Below, piece by piece: positions 34,436-48,600 of a DNA stretch of 64,000 nt. The number at the start of each line of letters is the position of its first letter. Position 1 is the stretch's first letter. This DNA is from Pseudomonas tensinigenes (GTDB taxonomy: Bacteria; Pseudomonadota; Gammaproteobacteria; Pseudomonadales; Pseudomonadaceae): NCBI RefSeq assembly GCF_014268445.2, contig NZ_CP077089.1, positions 5,191,501-5,255,500 of the forward strand. Direction: 5' to 3'. Under the pieces are notes generated by a model, which saw nothing but the letters and a program-made list of their open reading frames with translations, was not told the DNA's origin and did no database searches. Both the position numbers and the translations under genes were made by a program.

Positions 34436-35446
34436 TCAGGCGAGGTTTTCGTCGGTGGTCGGGACGATCAGGATGCCTGCGCGCAAGCCGTTCTTGACCT
34501 TGGGATTAGGGAAGATGATACGAGCGCCCTCTTCCTCGATGATCCAGCGGGTATTGGCCAGGTCCTCGGCCAGCACATAACCCATCTCCAACTCGGAAAA
34601 GTTTTCAATGTCCTGCGGCAGGTTCAAGCGGAACGCGTCGCTGTGCTTGATGATTTCCCGCGCCACGCTGAACAGTTGCAAACCGTCCAGCTCTGGCTCA
34701 GCCATTTCCGGCTCGTTGCCTTCGATGATCTGTTGCAAGCGAGTTTCCAGCAGCGAGACGTTAACCCCGTCGTTCTGCCCGAATGGCCGCGCCTTGCCCA
34801 GTTCCAGCGTGAAAGCCTCGGCACCGAGCTTGTCGTAGGTATACGAGCTGAACACGATCGACGGCTTGTTCTGCAGCAGCACCGCTTCCATCCCGGCAGC
34901 GCGCAAACGCGCCAGCTCAACACGCGAATGCTGGCGACCTTCCTTCCACGGATACAGCGCGAACTGCTCGATCTTCGAACCGCGAATGGCGGTATGCAGG
35001 TCATAGTGCAAACGCTGACGATCCGGCAGGCTGAAGAAACTCGCCGCCAGACGCTCCAGCTCACAGGCGCGCAGCGCTTCCGAACCACTGCTCTGTTCAT
35101 GACGGCCGTTGAACAGCCGATTGACGTCCTGCTCGACGAAACGCTCGCCCTTGCGAATCGCTTCCGGGTTGCCGAACAGGAACAGAATGCGTGCGCGCGG
35201 CTTCAGATCACCGCGGGCGATGTCGTGCAGCAACCGATCGAGCAACTCGATCGGCGCTGTTTCGTTGCCGTGGATGCCTGCCGACAGCAGCAGGTCCAAG
35301 CCATTGTCGCGTGCTTCCGGCGGCCGGACTTCCAGCGCACCTTCGCTCAACCAGCGCATACGCACGCCTTCGACAGTCAGTTGAGTCTTCTCCGCCGGTT
35401 CGCGGCCGGCGAGGGTCAGTTCAAGCAGTTTGCCGAGGGCGAGCAT
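34436..35446 (-). CDS. astE: Succinylglutamate desuccinylase
   Basis: A 336-residue zinc hydrolase releasing succinate and glutamate, last step of the arginine succinyltransferase (AST) pathway. [20 protein letters not shown] (HXXE), [15 protein letters not shown] and [19 protein letters not shown] are metal and substrate motifs. Final gene of the aru/ast cluster. Confidence 0.93.
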   Translation of the reverse strand: MLALGKLLELTLAGREPAEKTQLTVEGVRMRWLSEGALEVRPPEARDNGLDLLLSAGIHGNETAPIELLDRLLHDIARGDLKPRARILFLFGNPEAIRKGERFVEQDVNRLFNGRHEQSSGSEALRACELERLAASFFSLPDRQRLHYDLHTAIRGSKIEQFALYPWKEGRQHSRVELARLRAAGMEAVLLQNKPSIVFSSYTYDKLGAEAFTLELGKARPFGQNDGVNVSLLETRLQQIIEGNEPEMAEPELDGLQLFSVAREIIKHSDAFRLNLPQDIENFSELEMGYVLAEDLANTRWIIEEEGARIIFPNPKVKNGLRAGILIVPTTDENLA

Positions 35447-35458
35447 AGAGCGGTTTCC

Positions 35459-35749
35459 TTAGTGGTCGTGGTTGCAATCCGGGCCGTGCACGTGGTCTTC
35501 GTCGTCGCCGACGTCAGCCGGTTCCATTTCCAGTTGCAGACTTACCAGATTAGTCGCCAATGGGCGCAGCAGCAGGTTGGCGTACTCGGCGTCACCTTCT
35601 TCAACGTCCACGCCGATCAGCAGTTGGCCACGGCCGTCCTGCTGGATCCACAGCTCTTTGCCTTGCCACATGACCGCGACGCGGGTGCACGAGGTTTGCA
35701 GTTGCGTGCCGTCGGTGTCTTCAAGGATCAGCTGCAGGGAATCGCTCAT
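35459..35749 (-). CDS. Small acidic protein of the ast cluster, unknown
   Basis: 96 residues, MSDSLQLILEDTDGTQLQTSCTRVAVMWQGKELWIQQDGRGQLLIGVDVEEG..., ending in the possible metal-binding tail DDEDHVHGPDCNHDH. A conserved hypothetical protein is found at this site in other pseudomonads (recollection). It sits 12 bp upstream of astE and 57 bp after astB. Start is the ATG at 35749; the longer frame is not supported. Function unknown. Confidence 0.75.
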   Translation of the reverse strand: MSDSLQLILEDTDGTQLQTSCTRVAVMWQGKELWIQQDGRGQLLIGVDVEEGDAEYANLLLRPLATNLVSLQLEMEPADVGDDEDHVHGPDCNHDH

Positions 35750-35806
35750 GTTTTTACTCTCTTGGGGAGACAAGCCGCGCGCCGCGTTCAGGCGGCGCAT
35801 CGGCCA

Positions 35807-37153
35807 TCAATTGATCTGGAATGGATAAACCGCGCCCAGTTTAAGGATTTGCGTCAGTTCATCCAGTGCCGTCCGGCATTCAAGCAGCAATTGCGGATCC
35901 GCCAGATCGGTTTCGCTCAGGCGGTCGCGGTAGTGCTTTTCAACCCATGCGGTCAACGAACCGTACAACGGTGGCGTCATGATAACCCCTGGGTTGACCG
36001 CCGCCAGTTCGGTTTCGTTAAGCGCGACGCGCAGTCGCAGGCACGCCGGGCCACCGCCGTTCTGCATGCTTTGCTTGAGATCGAAGACTTTCACTTCGCG
36101 GATCAGGCCGCCGGAACTGGTCAGTTCTTGCAGGTAAGTCCAGACGCGTTCGTTGGCCTGGCACTCTTGCGGCACGATCAGCAACATCGAGCCATCAGGA
36201 CGCGACAGTAACTGGCTGTTGAACAGGTATGAGCGCACCGCGTCATCCACGGTGACCGCCGAACGCGGCACACACACCGACTGGAAGTTGCCGCCGGCTT
36301 TGGCGAGTTTGCTTTGCAGCTCGGCCAGCATCGAGTCGGTGTCGAGGAAGGCATCCTCGTGATAGAACAACACCTCGCCGTTACCCACAGCGATCACGTC
36401 GTTGTGGAACACGCCCTGATCGATCACATTCGGGTTTTGTTGCGCGTAGACCACACCTTCATCACGCAGACCGTGCAGACGCGCAACAGCTTGCGAGGCT
36501 TCGAGGGTCTGGCGCGCCGGGTACTTTTGCGGCGCCGGGAAACGATTGTCGAACGCACTGCGACCGAACACGAAAAACTCGACGCCCGCCTCGCCGTATT
36601 CACGGCAGAAACGCGTGTGGTTGGCCGCGCCTTCGTCGCCGAATTGCGCTACCGCTGGCAGAGCCGCGTGATGGGCGAAGTGTTGCTGATTGGCGAACAT
36701 CGCACCGAGCACGCGACTGGTGGTCGGGTGTTCGATGCTGCGGTGGTATTTGCAGTTGAGGTTGGCGGCGGTGAAATGCACGCGGCCGTCTGCGGTGTCG
36801 GCACTCGGGCTGACCGTGGCGGCGTTGGCCACCCACATGCTCGACGCCGAGCAACTGGCGACCAGCAGCGGCATGGCTTCTTTGGCGGCGCGTTCGATCA
36901 CTTGCGCGTCAGTACCGCTGAAACCCAGACGGCGCAGAGCGGCCACGTCCGGACGCTCCTGTGGCGCCAGCACGCCTTGCTGAAAGCCCATCTCCATCAG
37001 CGCTTTCATCTTCGCCAGACCTTGCAGCGCCGCTTCCTTCGGGTTCGAGGATTGCTGGCTGTTGCTCTGGGAGGCAACGTTGCCGTAGGACAGACCACCG
37101 TAGTTATGGGTCGGCCCCACTAGACCGTCAAAGTTGACTTCATAGGATTTCAT
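35807..37153 (-). CDS. astB: N-succinylarginine dihydrolase
   Basis: A 448-residue enzyme that hydrolyses N2-succinylarginine to succinylornithine, CO2 and two ammonia. [28 protein letters not shown] is the characteristic start. [34 protein letters not shown] and [16 protein letters not shown] (catalytic Cys) are active-site motifs. Part of the leftward aru operon, separated from astD by a REP pair. Confidence 0.95.
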   Translation of the reverse strand: MKSYEVNFDGLVGPTHNYGGLSYGNVASQSNSQQSSNPKEAALQGLAKMKALMEMGFQQGVLAPQERPDVAALRRLGFSGTDAQVIERAAKEAMPLLVASCSASSMWVANAATVSPSADTADGRVHFTAANLNCKYHRSIEHPTTSRVLGAMFANQQHFAHHAALPAVAQFGDEGAANHTRFCREYGEAGVEFFVFGRSAFDNRFPAPQKYPARQTLEASQAVARLHGLRDEGVVYAQQNPNVIDQGVFHNDVIAVGNGEVLFYHEDAFLDTDSMLAELQSKLAKAGGNFQSVCVPRSAVTVDDAVRSYLFNSQLLSRPDGSMLLIVPQECQANERVWTYLQELTSSGGLIREVKVFDLKQSMQNGGGPACLRLRVALNETELAAVNPGVIMTPPLYGSLTAWVEKHYRDRLSETDLADPQLLLECRTALDELTQILKLGAVYPFQIN

Positions 37154-37221
37154 CAGCGAGGCTCCACGAGAATCTGTTGTTATAGGCTTCAGTAACTATT
37201 CTTTGCGACCGAGGCGCGGCC

Positions 37222-37310
37222 TTCGCGAGCAGGCTCGCTCCCACAGGTTCGGTGGTGGTCACACATGTTGTGCACGACACAAATCCTGTGGGAGCGAGCC
37301 TGCTCGCGAA
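37222..37310. repeat. REP pair, outward orientation
   Basis: TTCGCGAGCAGGCTCGCTCC comes first and GGAGCGAGCCTGCTCGCGAA second, the reverse of the other inward pairs. It lies between astD and astB, inside the operon. Confidence 0.9.
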
Positions 37311-37316
37311 TGGGCA

Positions 37317-39808
<2,492 letters not shown>

Positions 39809-39859
39809 GCTATCTCCTCAAACGGGCCGCCTTCGCCACCCGTGAAACTCGCTAAGGCG

Positions 39860-40879
39860 TTAAACCGCCACCAGGCGCACGCTGGCACCTTCACCGACGC
39901 CCAGGGCTTCGGCCGCTTCCAGATCCAGAGTCACCGGTTTGCCCGGCGCGTAATCCAGCTCCAAGAGCACCGCGCGGTAATCCTGCAACTGCGCGTTGGC
40001 CACCAGATACTGGCGCCCGGCACCTTTGACAGGCTCGCCGATCTTCACCGGCACCACGCGGCTCTGGGCGATCGAACGGATCCCCGAAACACGCGCATGC
40101 AGGGTCGGGCCACCGTCAAAAATGTCGATGTAGTGATCAGTCTCGAAGCCTTCGCGCATCAGGATGTCGAAGGTGATCTGCGCACGTGGATGCACCTGGC
40201 CCATCGCCTCTTGGGCGGAATCCGGCAGCAGCGGCACGTAGATCGGATAATGCGGCATCAGCTCGGCGAGGAATGTACGGCTTTTCAGCCCGCACAGACG
40301 CTCGGCTTCGGCGTAGTTGAGGTCAAAGAAGTTGCGCCCGATTGCATCCCAGAATGGCGAGTCGCCGTTCTCGTCGCTGTAACCGACGATCTCGGTGACC
40401 ACCGAATCAGCGAAACGCTCCGGGTGGCTGGCAACGAACAGCAGACGGCCACGGGAATTGAGTTCCGACCACGGCGAACCCACCAGCTCGCGCTGCACGT
40501 AGAAACTGGTCAGCAAGCTGTTGCCGGTCAGGTCGTGGCACTGCGAGAGCACGTGGATCTTGTTGTGGATCTTCAGCTCGCGCGAAGCGTGTACGAAGGT
40601 CTCGTTACGGAAGCTGTAGAACGGCTCCGAATAACCGGCCGAAGCGACGATGGCCGAGCAACCGACCAGCTTGCCAGTGGTGGAATCTTCGAGGACGAAG
40701 AAGTAACTCTCTTCACCGTTGAAGCTCACTTCGGCGGCAAACGAAGCTTCGCTCGCGGCGATCTTGTCGCTCAGACGTTCCACGTCATCCGGCAAGGAAG
40801 TGACACCAATCGGGCTGTCCGCAGCCAGACGCTGTACCTCGCCCAGATCAGCCATTTGCGCGGGGCGCATCACCAGCAT
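39860..40879 (-). CDS. aruF: Arginine N-succinyltransferase subunit alpha
   Basis: A 339-residue AstA-family subunit paralogous to AruG: MLVMRPAQMADLGEVQRLAADSPIGVTSLPDDVERL, LLTSFYVQRELVGSPWSELNSRGRLLFVASHPERF and GFETDHYIDIFDGGPTLHARVSGIRSI. AAGGAG is 7 nt upstream of the ATG at 40879, which rules out the longer frame to 40927. Separated from aruC by ~200 bp with a REP pair and a hairpin. Confidence 0.93.
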   Translation of the reverse strand: MLVMRPAQMADLGEVQRLAADSPIGVTSLPDDVERLSDKIAASEASFAAEVSFNGEESYFFVLEDSTTGKLVGCSAIVASAGYSEPFYSFRNETFVHASRELKIHNKIHVLSQCHDLTGNSLLTSFYVQRELVGSPWSELNSRGRLLFVASHPERFADSVVTEIVGYSDENGDSPFWDAIGRNFFDLNYAEAERLCGLKSRTFLAELMPHYPIYVPLLPDSAQEAMGQVHPRAQITFDILMREGFETDHYIDIFDGGPTLHARVSGIRSIAQSRVVPVKIGEPVKGAGRQYLVANAQLQDYRAVLLELDYAPGKPVTLDLEAAEALGVGEGASVRLVAV

Positions 40880-40926
40880 GGTGTCACTCCTTTCTCTTAT
40901 CAATTCACAGAAAAAAACACCGGACA

Positions 40927-41017
40927 CTGTGGGAGCGAGCCTGCTCGCGAAAGCGGTGTATCAGTCAGCATAGATGGCGACTGAAACTCCCTCTTCGCGA
41001 GCAGGCTCGCTCCCACA
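40927..41017. repeat. REP pair (REPIN), inward orientation
   Basis: CTGTGGGAGCGAGCCTGCTC at 40927 and its inverted copy ending 41017. Lies between aruC and aruF, inside the pathway operon. Confidence 0.9.
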
Positions 41018-41045
41018 ATGAATCGCACCGGCATCAAAAATTGGG

Positions 41046-41075
41046 TTCGACGCCTGAAAAACTCCAGGCGTCGAA
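41046..41075. terminator. Hairpin after aruC, possible terminator or attenuator
   Basis: TTCGACGCCTG / CAGGCGTCGAA form a perfect 11-bp stem with an 8-nt loop just beyond the aruC stop. On the minus strand a weak T-tail (CCCAATTTTT) follows. Confidence 0.55.
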
Positions 41076-41082
41076 GGGTCTA

Positions 41083-42402
<1,320 letters not shown>

Positions 42403-42427
42403 TTATAGCGCAAACCCCGGATTTTCA

Positions 42428-42460
42428 CGGGTTTACGGCAATGCGACATATAGCGTCGCA
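42428..42460 (-). promoter_or_regulatory. Candidate ArgR site upstream of aruC
   Basis: Minus strand TGTCGC-N8-AA (42448 down to 42433) matches the half-site reported for Pseudomonas ArgR. The same block forms TGCGAC-N7-GTCGCA (42442-42460). Positioned for activation of aruC; it could also reach the divergent giant gene at 42608. Confidence 0.55.
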
Positions 42461-42607
42461 AAGGCGCAGTTTAAACTGGCGCTGCCGATTTGCGGCAGGT
42501 CGGGAAGGATATCAACTCAATGCCCTTTCACCGGTATAAATATGTACCGCACTCGCTGTGCGTTGCTCTGTTTTGCTTGGCACTTTCCACCGCCAAGGAT
42601 TGGCCCG

Positions 42608-45600
42608 ATGTACCCGACCGCAGAGCAGCACACCGCCCCCCGCCAAATCGTCGATTCCCGACAGCCCGATGCTCATTACCTGCATCTCAAAGACAGCCTG
42701 CCCGATTGGCTGGGCAACGCCTCGCCAACCCGACGCAACGCCCTCAAGAACACACTTCCGGTGATGCCGCTGAAACTGCAAGGGCTGCCGGTCGCTCAGC
42801 ATCAGGCGCTTAAAGCCCTCAATGCCGCCCACTGGTCGGCACAAAACGCTGTCGACCAACGGCTGGCCCACTTGCAGGATGCCCGAGCCTTCGCCGAGCC
42901 ATTGCTCAAAGCCGCGCTCAAGGCTCAGTTCAATCTGGATCTGGATGTCAGAACCACGTTCCTGCACCTGTACATCCCGGTGACCACTCCGGTGTTTTCG
43001 ATCAAGACCGGTGCCCGTACCTGGAAAGTGTCGTTGCTGGACGCCGCTTTGCATAACTTCGAGGAAAAGGAAACCGTGGACGATGCCTACGAGGCCGACT
43101 CCACCTACATCACCGTCCCCACCCGGAATGGCCGTCCCCTCGGTGAGGAGGATGTCGATCCGGCGCTCCCCGCTCAACCCTCGCTGAGTGACGTGTTCGA
43201 CACCCTGCCCGGGATCAAGCAACAGATGAGCATCCCGGCGTTCACCCGGCTCTGTCGCAAGCTGGATATCGGCGCGCAATACATGACCTATCTGGAAGAC
43301 AACCTCGGAATCAGCGACGGGCAAACCGCCGCGGCCTTGCGCCAGCAAGTCGACAAAAGCCAGCAGGCCGGACTGAAAGCCGCCCTGCAATTTGCGCGCA
43401 TGAGCGGCGACATCAGTGACAGCTGGTTTCGCACGATCAGCGCATTGGCCGATGGCATCCCGCATATGCGGATCAACGGCCATTCCGTGTTATGCCACAG
43501 CCTGACGATGATGGCCGCGCCGCTGGCTGACATTGTGCTTTTTGCGCCGCCAACCTATGAGCTGCGAAGTGCGGCCCGAGTGGTGGTCTATGTGCCGAAC
43601 GACCCCGAGCACCCGATCAAGGAGTACGCCTCATCGGCAGCCTTTGAAGTCGAGCTGACCCGCCAGTTGCGCTCCGCCGACTACCAGAACTTCTTCAGTC
43701 GTTTCATCAACCATGAACAGCGCGGCTTTTTCTTCTCCAGCCTGAACACGCGGCTGAGCCGGGTCACATGGCACCCACCGCAAGCCGGCAGTTCTGAAGC
43801 GCCCTGGCGAGACGAACCGTTGGACAAACCGAAACTTCAATTGAACCCGACACCGATCAGCGGCGAATTATGGGAACACCTTTATCAAGGCAAGTTGAAC
43901 AAGATTCTTAACGACGCCGCAGTCATTGCCGTCGCCACCGCTGCGGTGGATTCAAAAGCGCGCTGGGCGCTATGGGATTCGTTCGTCGGCATCGCTTCGG
44001 CCGTTATACAGACCGCTGCGTTCATCATTGCGCCGTTCGTGCCGTTTCTGGGAGAGATGATGATGGCGTACATGGCCTATCAGTTTCTCGACGAAGTATT
44101 TGAAGGCATCGTCGAATGGGCACACGGTCAAAACACCGAAGCGCTGGAACATCTGTTCGGTTGCCTGGAGTCACTGGTCCAGCTCGGCGCATTTGCCGTC
44201 GGCGGTGGCATTGCCGTGAGCGAGTTTCGCAATGTGTTGCCCAAAGAGATTGTCGCCTTCATCGACCGCTTCAAACCGGTGAAGATGCCCGACGGCCAAA
44301 CCCGCTACTGGGCACCGGATCTGGCCCGCTACGAACAAAAAACCGCACCTGACCACTCGTCCACGCCGAATGGACTCGGGTTGCATCAGCATCAAGGAAA
44401 GCAAGTGCTGTCACTGGATGAAGCACATTACGCCGTGACCGAAAGCCAGATTCCCGGCCAGTATCGAATTGACCATCCCACCCGCTCCGATGCCTACAAA
44501 CCGCTACTTCGCCATAACGGCAACGGCGCGTGGCATACCGAGCTCGAACAGCCGCTGGAGTGGGATTCGCCTACGGCATTGCGACGAATCGGCCACACAA
44601 TCGAAGCGTTCACTCCCGCTCAACGCGAGCGCATCCTTCAGGTCAGCGGCTTTGACCATGAAGCCCTGCGCCTGATGCATGTCGATCAGGCGCCGTTGCC
44701 GCCTTTGCTGGCCGACAGCATTACACGCTTCAGGATCGACCAGGATCTTCAACTGTTCATCGAACAAATGGCCAGCGAACTGCCTGAACAGCAACGTGCC
44801 GCCGACCCGTTGACACAGTTGCAACTGCTCAGCGAATACGGTCGCTGGCCTGCCGGCAAACGCCTGCGCCTGACCGATCAGCAAGGTCTCGTCATTTGGC
44901 AGTCTGCAGCCGACGAGACCTTGCCACTGACCGATATTCACTTGAACAATCTGCGCGACGGCGACGTTCTCAAAACGCTGCTGCAAACGCTCAACGAACA
45001 GGATGCCAAAGCGTTATCGGGCGAAACATTCGCCGGGCCGGATCTGTCGCTGGAGGTGCGCACCCGCAATTTGCGCCAGCAGCTGCTGCAAGTCGCCAAA
45101 GCGCAGCGCGGGGTGTTGTTCGATGCTCGCTACCAGGCCATCGAAACGCCCGAAGACCCATTGATCACCTGCATCACGCAACATCAATCGACACTGCCCC
45201 TGCCCGTCACCCAGGCACTGCTCAACAGCGCCACCGGCGATGAGCTGCTGCAGATCAGCGAAGGTCAGTTGCCACAGCGTCAGCAAGACCTGATCCAGAT
45301 CGCCACTGCCCAAGTACGCATCACGCGTGCTTATGAAGGACTGGAGCTGGACTCGACGAGCAATCCGGACACCGACACGCTGGTCCTCCACAGCCTCCGG
45401 AACTTGCCGGGCTGGAGCGGTGACGTGCGCCTCGAGATCCGTGATGAGCACTACGCAGGCGCACTGCTCGACAGCACCGGGCGTGTCGATGCCCCGTCGC
45501 AAAAAGTCCTGGTCAGGCAGACCGATGGTCGCTACCAGCCGTTCGATGACCGCGGCCAGCAATTGCACGCGGTCGCGGATATTTACTCGAGCATCCTCTA

Positions 45601-48600
45601 CGCCCTGCCGGACACTGAACGCCAGGCGCTGAACCTGCAGATTGACCAGGCGCCACAATTGAAAAGTGCAATACGTGCCCGACCGCTGGATCGCGCGAAT
45701 CTGCGCGTGGCGATTTCTTTGCCCCCCGCGCCAGAGACACAGCTGGAAACCCTGCGCTTGGTGGGACGCGGCGGTCATCAGCCAACGTTTGGTCTGTCTG
45801 AAGCCTATCTGCCGCCCGGCGGCCTCGCAGAACCCGCTCCGCTGGAACCTGTTCAGGTGATCTACCGCGGCTACACCGCCCAGGAGGCCGAGGACTTTGC
45901 GCTCAGTTTCAACCAGGATCCGGTCGCCATCAGAAACGAACTGGCGCGCCTGAGAGGCGAACTCGGCCAGCTTCAAGATGATCTGCGTCTGTGGGAGCAG
46001 CAGGTGCCGGCGAACAACCCCGCCACCGGCCTCCCTTTGACGGCGATTGAACGGCGAGCGGCAAGGCAAAGCCGAACGAATCTGAGGATCGACCTCGAAC
46101 GCTGCTGGCGCAGAGAGTTACGCAGCTCTGCCGGTTACATCCTGCAGATCAGGGACCCGATCATTGGCGATCTGCCGGTGCTGAACGCCGATTTCAGCCA
46201 TGTCATCTTGCTGAGCATCAATGGCAGCGCCCGCACCGGTGCCGTCGACGGGTTTCTGCAGCGATTCCCGCGGCTGATGTATCTGGACATCCAGAACCTG
46301 AACGTGCCGAACCTGCCGCCCGCCATCAGCACGATGTCGAGCCTGCGAAACCTGACCGTGCGTAACTGCGGCATAGCGCTGCCGGCCGACAGCCGCTCGC
46401 TGTTTTCGCCGCTGTCCGAACTGCAGGTGCTGGACCTGCAGGGCAACCGACTGGGCGCCACGCCCGATGTGCACGCCATACCTTCATTGCGCTACATCAA
46501 TCTCGACAACACGAACATCACCACGCTGCCGGACGGTCTGCTCAATCATCCACGACTGGCTACCGGCAGGTTCGACGGCAATCGGATCGTCGACATTCCC
46601 GAGGCTTATTTCGAGCTGTCTGCGGTGTTGAGCGATGGCTTCAGCTTTGCCAACAATCCCTTGTCTGCAGTCAGCCGCGAGCGGGCGAAAATCTACTACC
46701 AGCGAACCTCAAAACACTTCGGCATCTTGCCGGAACGAGCCGATTTGAATCGGGCCATGAACCTCTTTCCCGTACTCGACACCGAGCGCGCCACTGAACT
46801 GCTCTATCGATTGCCCGGAACACTGGTTGACGGCCGCGCGCGGCTCGCCCGCTGGGAAACCGAACTCCACCAGATGCAAAACGACCTCGCGCAATGGACC
46901 AATAACGTTCCTGACGTTCACCCCGAAACCGGCCTGGCGTTGACCATGAGCGAGCGGGTAAATGAGCGCCTGGCCCGACAAGGATTCAGCATCAAACTGG
47001 AACAGTTCTGGCGCGAAAGATCTCCGGCAGCCCCGAGCCTGCGCAACAGTCGTCTGCAAGCGAGCGTCGAGTTCATCGGCGATATGCCGGTGCTCGAAGC
47101 AGACTTCGCTCACGTTGGCGCATTGTTGCTCGATGGCAACAAAAACGTTTCGGCCCTGCGGCCCTTTCTGCAACGTTTTCAGAATCTGACCCAACTGGAA
47201 CTGAGTTTTTTTGACCTGGAATCCGGCACATTGTCATCCATCGATGCGCAGCAACTGGTCACATTGCGGCTGAAGGATTGCGGGGTGGTAAACACCCCGC
47301 AAAATCAGGCAGCGCTGACCGCCATGAACCAGTTGCAGACACTCGAATTGCGCGGTAACCCCCTCGGAACCTTTTTTGATCTGAATCTGCTGCCCTCGCT
47401 CAAATATCTGGACGTCTCCGATACAGGCCTGCGCGAGCTTCCACCCGGCATCGCCGACCATCCCCGCCTGAGATCCGCACTGTTCAGCGAGAACAACATC
47501 AGCGAAATGCCCGACGCCCTGTTCGATCTCCCGGCCGACCGCAGCGACGGCATTGATCTGGCCGATAATCCGCAACTCTCGCTCGCCACCCGCGAACGAA
47601 TAAAAACCTACTACCGCCGAACCGGGCAGGATTTCGACGTACTCGCGGATCCTGCAGACATCACCCTGGCGCGCGAACTGTTCCCGGCGCTCGACACCGT
47701 CGAGGCCAGTGAAGTGATCTATGACCTGCCCGGCAACCTGGCAGACGGCAGGACTCAGCTCTACACCTGGAAAACAGAGCTGGAAGGGCTCAAACGCGAC
47801 CTTCGCGCATGGGCCCTTCAGGTACCGCAACACGATCCCGTGACCGGTGCGGCGATCGATGCCATCGAGATGTACAACAACTACACGGCACGATCGGAAT
47901 TCGCTCAACGACTGCAGAATTTCTGGCAGAGCCGATCGAGCACATCGAGCATGCGCGAGGATCATTTCTTCGCCAACCTGGCCTTCAGCGGAAACATGCC
48001 ACGGCTGACGGCGGACTTCAGCCATGTGTCAACGCTGAATCTGATAGGCACGCCAGCCATTGGTGAGATCGCCTCCTTCATTGACCGGTTTCCCAACCTG
48101 CACGTTCTGGAAATGCGCAACTTCGCACTGGGGCAGGTCCCGGCCAACCTTGCGCGCCTGTCAGAGCTCAGGGAGCTGACACTGTCCAGTTGCGGTATCA
48201 CCTTCACGCCTGAAGGGCAGACGTTGCTGCAATCGTTGAGTGAACTTGAACGGCTGAATCTGAGCCATAACACGCTGGTGCAGATTCCCGATCTGGCGGG
48301 GCTGCCGATGCTCAATGATATTCGCTTGATCAACACCGGCCTGGCCAACGTGCCCAATGGCCTGGCCACTCACTCGAACCTGCGCACTGCGCTGCTCAAC
48401 GACAACGCGATCACGGATCTGCCGGAATCCTTTTTCACGATGGACATCGATCTGGCTGACGGCATCAATCTGGCCAAAAACCCGTTGTCCACCGCTACGC
48501 GTGATCGCATCAAGGCGCACTACGCGGCCATTGGTTACGACTTCGGCGTACTTCCCGATCTCGCCGACATCACCACCGCACAGCAATTGTTTCCTGACCT

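Noticed and set aside
34247..36211. 654-codon plus-strand frame opposite astE and astB
   Set aside because: Shadow frame; it crosses two real genes and a repeat.
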